Of a stretch of DNA of 64,000 bases, positions 36,175 through 44,294 are shown piece by piece. The stretch is taken from positions 1-64,000 of the forward strand of contig CAYSWA010000011.1 in the NCBI GenBank assembly GCA_964434535.1. The letters run 5' to 3'. The notes beneath the pieces are model-generated. The model made no database searches. It worked only from the letters and a program-made list of their open reading frames with translations, and was not told where the DNA came from. The position numbers and the translations under genes were made by a program. Source of the stretch: SM23-32 sp964434535. Its GTDB lineage: Bacteria > Planctomycetota > Brocadiia > SM23-32. Each line of letters starts with the position of its first letter. Positions within the stretch are counted from its first letter, which is position 1.

Positions 36175-37317
36175 TCAGCTCATGCCCAACCTGTCGGCGA
36201 GGATCTGCAGCAGGCGGCCCGCCACCACCCGGTAGTCGTAGACCTCGACGGCCCGGCGCCGGCCGGCCGCGCCCATGGTGCGGCGCAGCTCGGGCTCGCG
36301 CATCAGCTTCAGCAGGTGCTCGGCGATGTCGTGCACGCTGGCCCGGTAGTCGGCCGTGCGCGGCGGCTCGAAGACGATACGGTGCCCCTGCTCGTAGCCC
36401 GACTCCTCGCCCACGATGGCCTCGCCGATGCGGATCTCCTGCGCCACGCCCGCCAGCAGCGCCGTCTCGCCGTGGACCAGCGTGTCGAGCATAGCCATCG
36501 CCTTGATGCCGACCACCGGCTTGCCGCACGCCCCGGCCTCGACCTGGGGCATGCCGAAGCCCTCCAGCCGCGAGGGCGCCGCGTAGATGTCGCAGGCCGC
36601 CATCAGGTAGGGCATGAAGTTGCGGGAGACCACGTTCGTCGTGTAGACAACGTTCTTGTCGATGCCCAGATGCGAGGCCAGTTGCAGGTCGGCCAGGTTC
36701 TGCTGGAAGGTGCGCGGCTGCGGCCAGACCTTGCAGACGTACTTCCAGTCCGGCGCCTCCTTGTCGATCAGCGCCAGCGCCTGCATCACCTCCTGCGCCC
36801 CCTTCGAGGCCGCGTCGCCGCCGACGGTCAGGATCATCACCTGGTCCGGCGAGACGCCGAGCGCCTCCCGCACCGTGCTCACCTTCGGGTCCTCCCGCTC
36901 CCGCGGCGTGAAGGCGTCGGTGTCGCACCCGACCGGCAGCACCTCCACCTTGCCGCGCTTCAGCCCGTCGCGCACGTAGACGTGCCGCACCCAGTTCGAC
37001 GTCACGAGCACCAGCGGCAGCGCGTTGAGCACCTCCTGGTAGTTGGCCAGGTAGCCGTCCGCCACCAGCCACGGCACGGCCAGCGCACCGTAGCGCTGGG
37101 GATGGAGCACCAGGTGCGGCATGTGGCCCCAGTAGCCGACGCCGATCACCACGTCCGGCTCGAACCAGCGATAATACCACTCCTTCTCCTGCGCCGACTC
37201 GAAGTGGACCGGGTGCGCGTCCACGCCCGCGGCGAGCAGCCCCTTGTAGAGCAGGTCGCCCTGGGTCGCCAGCCCGCCCGGCGAGGGCGGGTAGTCATAC
37301 AGGATCAATGCCTTCAT
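36175..37317 (-). CDS. GT4-family glycosyltransferase
   Basis: A 380-residue GT-B enzyme transferring a sugar from an NDP- or phospho-donor. The C-terminal donor-binding half carries AAPSRLEGFGMPQVEAGACGKPVVG, the E-x7-E motif region of family 4. The N-terminal acceptor domain has PPSPGGLATQGDLLYKGL. ATG at 37317 overlaps the PIG-L stop (ATGA). A deacetylase-glycosyltransferase pair resembles mycothiol/bacillithiol or glycolipid synthesis, but this remains a suggestion. Confidence 0.85.
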   Translation of the reverse strand: MKALILYDYPPSPGGLATQGDLLYKGLLAAGVDAHPVHFESAQEKEWYYRWFEPDVVIGVGYWGHMPHLVLHPQRYGALAVPWLVADGYLANYQEVLNALPLVLVTSNWVRHVYVRDGLKRGKVEVLPVGCDTDAFTPREREDPKVSTVREALGVSPDQVMILTVGGDAASKGAQEVMQALALIDKEAPDWKYVCKVWPQPRTFQQNLADLQLASHLGIDKNVVYTTNVVSRNFMPYLMAACDIYAAPSRLEGFGMPQVEAGACGKPVVGIKAMAMLDTLVHGETALLAGVAQEIRIGEAIVGEESGYEQGHRIVFEPPRTADYRASVHDIAEHLLKLMREPELRRTMGAAGRRRAVEVYDYRVVAGRLLQILADRLGMS

Positions 37318-37970
37318 CGTCCCGCCTCCCCTTGCCGGCCCAGCCAGTCCGCGTATTGCTGAGGCGTCCCGAAGCGCCGGAACGCCTCGCGCCGGGGCGT
37401 CGCGCGCGCCTCGAAGCTCTCCGGCGCGAACCCGTAGACTTCGGTGATGATGCGCCGCTTCGCGCACCAGACCTCCGGTGGCAGGTCCTCCACCCGATCG
37501 GCGTCCTCGACCGCCCGCGGCAGGTAGGCACCGCCGCCGTCCTCGTAGGCGAAGAGCCAGAGCTCCCGCGAGGGCATCTCGCCCCGCCGCCACAGCTCCC
37601 CCACCGCCCGGCTCGCCTCCTCGTGGCGGCGGTGGCGCGTATACTCCCCCAGCGGCCCGTGCGTCAGCGCCAGGTCGAACTCCCCGCCGGGCAGCATCGA
37701 CAGCACGGTCCGCTCGACCAGCTCCGGCGCGAGCGGCGCCTGCTGCGGCCCGTCGTCCAGGTCGGCCATGTTGCCCGTCGCCTTCAGGCGCTCCAGTGCC
37801 CGCCGGAACTTCGGCGCCCGGTCGGGGTCGCTCGCCCGGCAGAGCGCGAGCACGGCCCAATCCCACCTCGGCCGGGCCAGCATCAGGCCGCCCGCCCAGA
37901 GCGCCTCGTCGTCCGGATGGGCCACCACCACCAGCCCCCGGCCCGTGCCGTCTGCGTCCCTGGCGTCCAT
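37314..37970 (-). CDS. PIG-L-type N-acetylglucosaminyl deacetylase
   Basis: A 218-residue zinc deacetylase of the LmbE/PIG-L family, acting on N-acetylglucosamine conjugates. The metal site AHPDDEALWAGG is near residue 17, and HGPLGEYTRHRRHEEAS supplies the third ligand. The start at 37970 is fixed by a TACAAT -10 box at 38011-38006; an in-frame ATG at 38030 lies upstream of that box. First gene of the deacetylase-GT4-glycosidase-rnc operon. Confidence 0.87.
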   Translation of the reverse strand: MDARDADGTGRGLVVVAHPDDEALWAGGLMLARPRWDWAVLALCRASDPDRAPKFRRALERLKATGNMADLDDGPQQAPLAPELVERTVLSMLPGGEFDLALTHGPLGEYTRHRRHEEASRAVGELWRRGEMPSRELWLFAYEDGGGAYLPRAVEDADRVEDLPPEVWCAKRRIITEVYGFAPESFEARATPRREAFRRFGTPQQYADWLGRQGEAGR

Positions 37971-38005
37971 CGGCCGCCGCCCCCGCGTGCGATTCACGTG
38001 GGCCG

Positions 38006-38034
38006 ATTGTACACGGGCGCGGGGCATCACGCCA
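38006..38034 (-). promoter_or_regulatory. Promoter of the PIG-L operon
   Basis: Minus-strand TACAAT (38011-38006) with a weak TGGCGT (38034-38029) 17 bases upstream. Confidence 0.45.
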
Positions 38035-38061
38035 CGTCCCGCGCCGCGCGCCCGTCCATGG

Positions 38062-38088
38062 GTCCCATAAGTCCTCTATGACTTATGG
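38062..38088. repeat. Hairpin of the ATAAGTCC dispersed repeat
   Basis: CCATAAGTC (38065-38073) pairs perfectly with GACTTATGG (38080-38088) around a 6-base loop. The segment GTCCCATAAGTCC resembles the palindrome region at 34265-34295. Confidence 0.6.
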
Positions 38089-38115
38089 TTTACGACGGCC
38101 CGACCGCCGGCGCCG

Positions 38116-38144
38116 TTGACGGGGCGGCGCATATCGGGTATAAT
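38116..38144 (+). promoter_or_regulatory. Promoter of ssrA
   Basis: TTGACG (38116-38121), a 17-base spacer and perfect TATAAT (38139-38144), 14 bases before the mature 5' end of tmRNA. Confidence 0.85.
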
Positions 38145-38158
38145 GGACGGTGCGCTAC

Positions 38159-38532
38159 GGGGGCGAAAGGGTTTCGACCGGGCTCCCGAAGTTGAAGCTG
38201 CGTGCCGAGGTTGTCAGGCGGCCTCGTAAAACACCTGGCAACACCTCAACATGCCGAACCTACACCGGCATACGCAATGGCCGCGTAAACGCGGCCTCGC
38301 CTGCGCCGCGCCCACCTGCGACGCGACGTAAGGTGAAAGAAAGGCAGGTGTACCCGCCCCGGCGCGGCCCGTCGCAGGCGGGGAACCCGGCAACCCCGGG
38401 GACAACGGGCTGGCCGGCGGCGCATCCCGTCAACCGGAGGCCCGCCGGCGAGACCAAGTAGGTTGACTACGCACGTAGATGCTTCAATGGACGGTCCCAG
38501 GGACGCGGGTTCAACTCCCGCCGCCTCCACCA
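38159..38532 (+). ncRNA. ssrA: Transfer-messenger RNA (tmRNA)
   Basis: tmRNA rescues stalled ribosomes with SmpB and adds a degradation tag. The 5' GGGGGCG pairs with CGCCTCC before the encoded ACCA end, forming the acceptor stem, and GGGTTCAACTCCCGC is the T arm. Pseudoknot 1 is clear: GTTGTCAGG pairs with CCTGGCAAC, ending at 38242. Ten bases later GCC at 38253 is the resume codon, giving the tag AEPTPAYAMAA and TAA at 38286-38288. The stop codon sits in the loop of GGCCGCG/CGCGGCC. One-piece, 374 nt. Confidence 0.95.
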
Positions 38533-38635
38533 CTGCCCTCCTCTCGCCGGCCCGAACGCGCCCGCCGGCAGCGGGGACTGGCGCCGCCGCGCGGCTGTGA
38601 TCGTCCTGCACAACTGCCGCAGCAGGAGACGACCC

Positions 38636-40072
38636 GTGGATCGCGCTTACTGCTGGATCGACGGCACGCAGGCCGCAGTCGACGACGCCCCACTGATCCG
38701 CGTTGTCAACCCCGCCACCGAGGAGCACCGGGCCGACGTGCCGGTCGCGCCGCCCGAGCAGGTGGCCGAGGCCGTCGCCAGCGCCCGCCGCGCCCTCACA
38801 GCGCCCTCCTGGGCCGACCTCTCCCCCCTTGACCGCGGCCGTCTGATGGTGAAGTGGGGGGCGCTGATCGCCGAGAACCGCGAGCGCCTGGCCGAGCTGC
38901 TCAGTATCGAGCACGGACGCCCCCTGGCCCTCGCAGGCGGCGAGATCGACGTCACCGCGCAGTACTTCGAGTACTACGGCGGCTACGCCGACAAGCTCGA
39001 CGGGCGCGTCGTCCCCGTCGAGCCGGCGCTGCGCACCAGCGTCGTTTATGAGCCGCGCGGCGTGGTCGCCCACATCCTGCCCTGGAACTACCCGGCCGAC
39101 ATCTTCGCGCGCGGGGTCGCGCCCTGCCTGGCCGCGGGCAACACCGTCGTCGTCAAGCCCGCCCCCCAGACCACGTTCATCGCGCTTGAACTGGCCAGGC
39201 TCGGCGCCGAGGCCGGCATCCCCGGGGGCGTGGTCAACGTCGTGGTCGGCGACGGCGAGACGACGGGCGCCGCGCTGGCCTCGCACCCGGACGTGGACGC
39301 GATCGCGTTCTGCGGTTCGATCCGCGGCGGCAAGGCCGTGCTGCGCGCGGCGGCCGAGAACCTGACGCCCGTGGTCTCGCTGGAGCTGGGCGGCAAGGCG
39401 GCCAGCATCCTGTTGCCGGACGTGGACGTCGGCGCGGCGGCAGGCAGCCACTGCTGGGGCTTCTGCTACAACACGGCGCAGTCGTGCGGCGCGCAGTCGC
39501 GCCTGCTCGTGCCGACCGACCGCGAGCAGGAGGCCATCGACGCGCTCAAGGCCGGGTTTGCGAACGTGGGCGTGGGCGCCTTCGACGACGAGGGCGCATT
39601 CATGGGCCCCCTGATCTCCGAGGCGCAACTCAAGCACGTGCTCAGCTTCGTCGAGATCGGCATCAGGGAAGGGGCGACGCTCGAGTGCGGCGGCAAGCGC
39701 ATGGACCGCCGGGGCTGGTTCATGGAGCCGACGCTGTTCAGCGGCGTCGAGCCGGGCATGACGCTGGCCGAGGAGGAGGTCTTCGGGCCGGTCCTGAGCC
39801 TGATGACCTACCAGGACGTCGAGGACGCGGTCCGGATCGCCAACAGCACGAAGTACGGGCTCAGCGCCGATCTGCGGACCAACGACATCAAGCTCGCGCA
39901 CCGGGTGAGCCGCACGCTGGACGTGAGCTACGTGTCGATCAACGGGGGCGGCAACTTCGGCCTGGAGACGCCCTTCGGCGGCGTGAAGCAGAGTGGGTTC
40001 GGGCGCGAGGGCGGCCTGGAGGGGCTGAGGCAGTACGCGCGCGTGAAGTCGATCGTCGTGCGCGTGGAGTAG
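38636..40072 (+). CDS. NAD(P)-dependent aldehyde dehydrogenase
   Basis: A 478-residue aldehyde dehydrogenase oxidising an aldehyde to its acid. The cofactor site is PWNYPADIFARGVAP with VKPAPQTT, the general base is in SLELGGK (Glu250), the catalytic cysteine is in NTAQSCGAQSR (Cys284) and EVFGPVLS is near the end. GTG at 38636 follows AGGAG by 7 bases; an in-frame GTG 13 codons upstream has no such site. It stands between tmRNA and the glycosidases. Betaine- or semialdehyde-type substrate cannot be assigned. Confidence 0.9.
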   Translation: MDRAYCWIDGTQAAVDDAPLIRVVNPATEEHRADVPVAPPEQVAEAVASARRALTAPSWADLSPLDRGRLMVKWGALIAENRERLAELLSIEHGRPLALAGGEIDVTAQYFEYYGGYADKLDGRVVPVEPALRTSVVYEPRGVVAHILPWNYPADIFARGVAPCLAAGNTVVVKPAPQTTFIALELARLGAEAGIPGGVVNVVVGDGETTGAALASHPDVDAIAFCGSIRGGKAVLRAAAENLTPVVSLELGGKAASILLPDVDVGAAAGSHCWGFCYNTAQSCGAQSRLLVPTDREQEAIDALKAGFANVGVGAFDDEGAFMGPLISEAQLKHVLSFVEIGIREGATLECGGKRMDRRGWFMEPTLFSGVEPGMTLAEEEVFGPVLSLMTYQDVEDAVRIANSTKYGLSADLRTNDIKLAHRVSRTLDVSYVSINGGGNFGLETPFGGVKQSGFGREGGLEGLRQYARVKSIVVRVE

Positions 40073-40545
40073 GCGGTCGCCGCAATGAGAAGCGGAGCCG
40101 GGGCCGATGAGCGAGAACTGGGAAGCGCCCACGCAATGATGCCCTGGCTGGAGGGCGATGCGCCGGCCGCTGGACCAGGCCGGGCGCGCCGCCCGTCCCT
40201 CGCGCGCGGCCGGGTATGGAACGGGAGCCGCCGGTAAGCTGCGCGGCGGCTCCCGCGAGGCGGCGTGCATCTTCTGCGGTGCTGCGCGTTGCCGTGGTCC
40301 GCTCGACTTTGCCTTGGCAAGGCCCGGTTGTGCGCGGAGTTAGCTGCCCGGGCTTGCCTCAGCCTGCTCGGCGACGCCTCACCGCCTCTACCTGCAGTCT
40401 ACCCCAGGTCCGCCCTTTCGGCCACCCGGCTCTCAACGTGCACGCGCCCCCTGTGCCAGGCCTGCCCGGTCAGCCCGGATCGAGCGGGCCCCATTGCGCA
40501 ACGAACCGAATCCTGGAGGGCGCCGTTCTCGGCCCGCCGCGCCGC
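40073..40545. other. Non-coding region after the aldehyde dehydrogenase
   Basis: No credible gene is present between these convergent genes. A perfect 11-bp stem, CGGGAGCCGCC (40222-40232) with GGCGGCTCCCG (40245-40255) around a 12-base loop, may terminate transcription, although no T run follows. Nothing else was recognised. Confidence 0.45.
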
Positions 40546-42708
40546 TCAAGCGGTCACGCCGAAGCGGGCCCTGAGCAGGTCGTCGTCACGCGAGGACGGG
40601 CCGACCATCACCTCGAACTCGCCCGGCTCCACCACCCGCTCCAGCGACGGCCTCACCAGCGAGAGCCGCTCGTAGGGCACCTCCAGGCGGACCGTGCGCC
40701 GCTCGCCGGGCTCCAGCTCGACGCGGGCGAAAGCCTTCAGCTCCTTCAGCGGCGTGGTCACCGAGCTGACCAGGTCGTTCACGTAGAGCTGGACGATCTC
40801 GGCGCCGGCCCGCTCGCCGGTGTTCTGCACGTCGACCTCGGCCACGAGCGGCTCCCCCGGACCGAGGCGGTCCGCGGCGAGGCGCAGCTCGCAGTACTGA
40901 TAGCTGGTGTAGCTGAGCCCGTGGCCGAACGGGAAGAGGGGGCAGGCGCGCATGTCGGCGTACTTGTTGGTGTGCCAGCCGGGCACCTGGTTGTAGTAGA
41001 CCGGCTGCTGTGCGACGTGGCGCGGCCAGGAGACGGTGAGCTTGCCGCTCGGATTGCGGTCGCCGAACAGGAGGGCGGCCACGGCGCGGCCGCCCTCCAT
41101 GCCGGGGTTGAAGGCGGCGATGATCGAGCTCACGTGCTCGGCCGCCCAGGGGATCGTGAGCGGCTTGCCGTGGATCAGCACCAGCACCAGCGGCGTGCCG
41201 GCGGCGTGGACGGCCTCCAGCAGCCGCTGCTGGGCGCCGGTCAGGTCCAGCGTGGCCCGGTCGCGGTGCTCGCCGTTGAGCGAGGTATCGTCGCCGAGGA
41301 CGCAGACGACCACGTCGGCGCGGCGGGCGGCCTCGACGGCGGCGTCGATCTCCTCGTCGTCGCCGTCGCGCACGTCGCAGCCGCGCACGTATTCCACCTC
41401 GCCGCCGGCACGCTCGCGGATGCCGTCCAGCACGGTGGAGACCGCCTCGCGGGGGTGCTCACCGGGCGCCGAATCGGTGGTGCCCTTCGACCAGTCGCCG
41501 AGCTGGGCGTGGGTGTGGTCCGCGTTCGGGCCGATCACGGCGATCGTTCCCGCGTCCTCGGGCAGGGGCAGCAGGCCGGAGCGGTTCTTCAGCAGCACGA
41601 TGGAGGCGCAGGCCGCCTTTAGCGCGTGCGCCCGGTGCTCGGCGCAGCCGACGACCTTTGCGGCCCGCTCCATGTCTGCGGACGGCTCCCGCTCGAACAG
41701 GCCGATGCGCAGCTTCATGCGCAGCACGCGGCGGCAGGCGCGGTCGATCTGCTCCTCGGGGATGCGGCCCGCGCGCGCCGCCCTCAGGGCGGCCTCGTAG
41801 AAGGCCGGGTTGCCCATCATCATGTCGTTGCCGGCTTCGAGGGCCACGGCGGCGGCCTCCTCCAGCGTCGAGCAGACGTGCTGGGCGTTGATCATGTGGC
41901 CGCAGTTGTCCCAGTCGGTCACCACGAAACCGTCGAAGCCCCACTCCTCGCGCAGCACCTCGGTCATCAGCCAGCGGTTGGCGGTGCAGGGCACGCCGTC
42001 GATGGCCTGGTAGGCGGTCATGTAGGTGTCGCAGCCGGCCTCGCAGGCGGCCCGGAACGGGGGCAGGAAGGTGCTCAGCAGCAGCCGGCGGGTGATGTCC
42101 GCCTCGGCGGCGTCGCGCCCGCCGCGCGTCGCGCAGTAGCCGGCGTAGTGTTTGGCGCAGGCGCGGATGCGCTCGGGGTCGGCCGGCTCGTCGCCCTGGT
42201 AGCCGCGCACCAGCGCGGCGGCGAGCACACCGATCAGGTAGGGGTCCTCGCCGAAGGTCTCGTCCACCCTCCCCCACCGCAGGTCGCGCACGGTGCCGCA
42301 GACCGGGGAGAACGTCCAGTGGCAGCCGGTCAGGGCGGCCTCCAGCGCGGTGATGCGGCCGACCTCCTCGACCAGGTCGGGCTCCCACGAGTTGGAGAGC
42401 GCGAGCTGGGTGGGGAAGACGGTGGCGCCGGGCCAGAAGGCGTGCCCGTGGATGGCGTCGATGCCGAAGATGATGGGGATGCCGAGCCGGCCCTCCAGGG
42501 CCACCTTCTGCATCTCGATCGTCGGCTCGCCGATGGCGAACAGGACCGAGCCGAGGTGCTGTTCGCGGACGACGCCGGCGTTGACGTCGCGGACGTGGAG
42601 CTGCGTGAGCTGGCCGATCTTCTCTTCGAGCGTCATGCGGCCCAGCAGGTCCTCGGCGCGCTCGTCTACCGGCAGGTCGGGGTTGCGGTACGGGGCCTCG
42701 TCGGTCAT
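40546..42708 (-). CDS. Beta-glucosidase-type glycoside hydrolase family 3
   Basis: A 720-residue retaining GH3 enzyme. The catalytic nucleophile is Asp265 in GFVVTDWDNC, KHYAGY (186-191) contacts substrate, and FGIDAIHGHAFWPGAT is conserved. A GH3 C-terminal sandwich domain follows (IVLLKNRSGLLPLP onwards), then a fibronectin-III-like domain from about 600. There is no signal peptide, so it acts on imported oligosaccharides in the cytoplasm. It is transcribed divergently from the GH1 gene. Cello-, xylo- or other specificity cannot be read. Confidence 0.93.
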   Translation of the reverse strand: MTDEAPYRNPDLPVDERAEDLLGRMTLEEKIGQLTQLHVRDVNAGVVREQHLGSVLFAIGEPTIEMQKVALEGRLGIPIIFGIDAIHGHAFWPGATVFPTQLALSNSWEPDLVEEVGRITALEAALTGCHWTFSPVCGTVRDLRWGRVDETFGEDPYLIGVLAAALVRGYQGDEPADPERIRACAKHYAGYCATRGGRDAAEADITRRLLLSTFLPPFRAACEAGCDTYMTAYQAIDGVPCTANRWLMTEVLREEWGFDGFVVTDWDNCGHMINAQHVCSTLEEAAAVALEAGNDMMMGNPAFYEAALRAARAGRIPEEQIDRACRRVLRMKLRIGLFEREPSADMERAAKVVGCAEHRAHALKAACASIVLLKNRSGLLPLPEDAGTIAVIGPNADHTHAQLGDWSKGTTDSAPGEHPREAVSTVLDGIRERAGGEVEYVRGCDVRDGDDEEIDAAVEAARRADVVVCVLGDDTSLNGEHRDRATLDLTGAQQRLLEAVHAAGTPLVLVLIHGKPLTIPWAAEHVSSIIAAFNPGMEGGRAVAALLFGDRNPSGKLTVSWPRHVAQQPVYYNQVPGWHTNKYADMRACPLFPFGHGLSYTSYQYCELRLAADRLGPGEPLVAEVDVQNTGERAGAEIVQLYVNDLVSSVTTPLKELKAFARVELEPGERRTVRLEVPYERLSLVRPSLERVVEPGEFEVMVGPSSRDDDLLRARFGVTA

Positions 42709-42759
42709 GTGCTGGCTCTCCGGCTATTCACTGGCGCGACGGGAGCGGGGAGACGGGCC

Positions 42760-42788
42760 AGCATAGTGGCGGCCCCCGCGCCCGTCAA
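42760..42788 (-). promoter_or_regulatory. Promoter of the GH3 gene
   Basis: Minus-strand TTGACG (42788-42783), a 17-base spacer and TATGCT (42765-42760). Confidence 0.65.
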
Positions 42789-42812
42789 ATGGCGCCGCGC
42801 GGCGGCCCGCAC

Positions 42813-42841
42813 TTGCGCCGGCCGGGCCGCGCTGCTACGTT
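42813..42841 (+). promoter_or_regulatory. Promoter of the GH1 gene
   Basis: TTGCGC (42813-42818), a 17-base spacer and TACGTT (42836-42841). Its -35 lies only about 25 bases from that of the divergent GH3 promoter. Confidence 0.5.
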
Positions 42842-42913
42842 GCCTCTTCCCGTGGAGGGGACAGAAGGCCGGCGAGCGGCCACGGTGCGGGCGCCTGCCT
42901 GGTGAGGGAGAAG

Positions 42914-44284
42914 ATGCGCGAGTTTCCGGACGGATTCCTCTGGGGGGCGGCGACCTCCGCCTACCAGATCGAGGGGGCGTGGCTGGAGGACGGCAAGGGT
43001 CCGAGCATCTGGGACGCCTACACCTTGCTGCCGGGCAAGGTGCGGGACGGCTCGACCGGCCAGGTCGCCTGCGACCACTACCATCGCCTGGAGGAGGACG
43101 TGGCGCTGATGAAGGCGATGGGCCTGCGGGCCTACCGCTTCTCGATCAACTGGCCGCGCGTGCTGCCCTGCGGCACGGGCGAGCCGAACGAACCCGGCCT
43201 CCGCTTCTACGACCGGCTGATCGACCTGCTGCTCGATGCCGGCATCGAGCCCTTCCCCACCCTCTACCACTGGGAGATGCCGCTCGTCCTCGAGATGGGC
43301 CACGGCGGATGGCTCAACCCCGAGGTGGTCGAGTGGTTCGCCGGTTTCGCCCGGCTCTGTTTCGCGCGCTACGGCGAGCGCGTGCGCCACTGGATCACGA
43401 TCAACGAGCCGGACGCCTTCGCCATGTGCGGCTACCGCTGGGGCGTGCACGCCCCGGCCCGCGTGGCCCACCCCGACAGCGAGCCGTTCCTGGTCGGCTA
43501 CCACCTGCTGAGGGCCCACGCCCGCGCGGCGCGGCTCTACCGCGACGAGTTCCGCGGGGGCGAGGACGGCCGTATCGGCATCGCCATCTCCACCCATTGG
43601 GCCGAGCCGGCCAGCGAGAGCCCGGCCGACCGCGCCGCCGCCCGGCGCTCGATGGAGCGCCAGTTCGGCTGGTTCGCCCATCCCCCCGTCTTCGGCGAGT
43701 ATCCCGAGGCGATGCGCCACCTGACCGACGGGCCGCTCCCCGCCTTGACGGGCGAGGACCGGGCCCTGCTGAAGGGCTCGGTCGACTTCCTCGGCCTCAA
43801 CCAGTACCACACGGTCCAGGTGCGCGCGCCGACCGGCGGAGGCGACGGCGAGGCCCATTACGTGGCGGAGATCGACATCGTGGAGACCGCCGATTTCGGC
43901 GCGCCTCGCTCCAGCATGGGTTGGACCTTCGTGCCGTGGGGCATGCGCAAGGTGCTCGGGTGGCTCGACGAGACCTACCCCGGCGTGCCGCTCTACGTGA
44001 CCGAGAACGGCTATCCCCTGCCGGCGGCCGGCCGGGAGGAATCCCTCGCCGACGAGGCGCGCGTGCGGCACTACCGCGACTACCTGGCGGCCTGCCACGA
44101 GGCCGTCGCGGCGGGCGTCGACCTGCGCGGCTTCTTCGCCTGGACGCTGATGGACAACTTCGAGTGGGGGCTCGGTTACACGGTCAACTTCGGCCTGCAC
44201 CACGTGGACTTCGCCACCCTCGAACGCACGCCCAAGGCATCGGCCCGCTTCTACGCCGAGGTGACCGCCCGCAACGGCCTCTGA
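42914..44284 (+). CDS. Beta-glucosidase, glycoside hydrolase family 1
   Basis: A 456-residue GH1 enzyme hydrolysing beta-linked disaccharides. The N-terminal signature is FLWGAATSAYQIEGAW, the acid/base is Glu165 in TINEP and the nucleophile is Glu364 in YVTENG; SLMDNF is represented by TLMDNFEW near the C-terminus. ATG at 42914 was chosen because GAGGGAG lies just before it and the chain then starts at the family N-terminus. No signal peptide. Divergent to GH3, with which it probably shares substrate and control. Confidence 0.93.
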   Translation: MREFPDGFLWGAATSAYQIEGAWLEDGKGPSIWDAYTLLPGKVRDGSTGQVACDHYHRLEEDVALMKAMGLRAYRFSINWPRVLPCGTGEPNEPGLRFYDRLIDLLLDAGIEPFPTLYHWEMPLVLEMGHGGWLNPEVVEWFAGFARLCFARYGERVRHWITINEPDAFAMCGYRWGVHAPARVAHPDSEPFLVGYHLLRAHARAARLYRDEFRGGEDGRIGIAISTHWAEPASESPADRAAARRSMERQFGWFAHPPVFGEYPEAMRHLTDGPLPALTGEDRALLKGSVDFLGLNQYHTVQVRAPTGGGDGEAHYVAEIDIVETADFGAPRSSMGWTFVPWGMRKVLGWLDETYPGVPLYVTENGYPLPAAGREESLADEARVRHYRDYLAACHEAVAAGVDLRGFFAWTLMDNFEWGLGYTVNFGLHHVDFATLERTPKASARFYAEVTARNGL

Positions 44285-44294
44285 GCCGCCGCCC

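Noticed and set aside
38246..40270. 674-codon minus-strand frame across tmRNA and the aldehyde dehydrogenase
   Set aside because: It overlaps a structurally certain tmRNA and a complete dehydrogenase, with His/Ala/Gly-rich filler.
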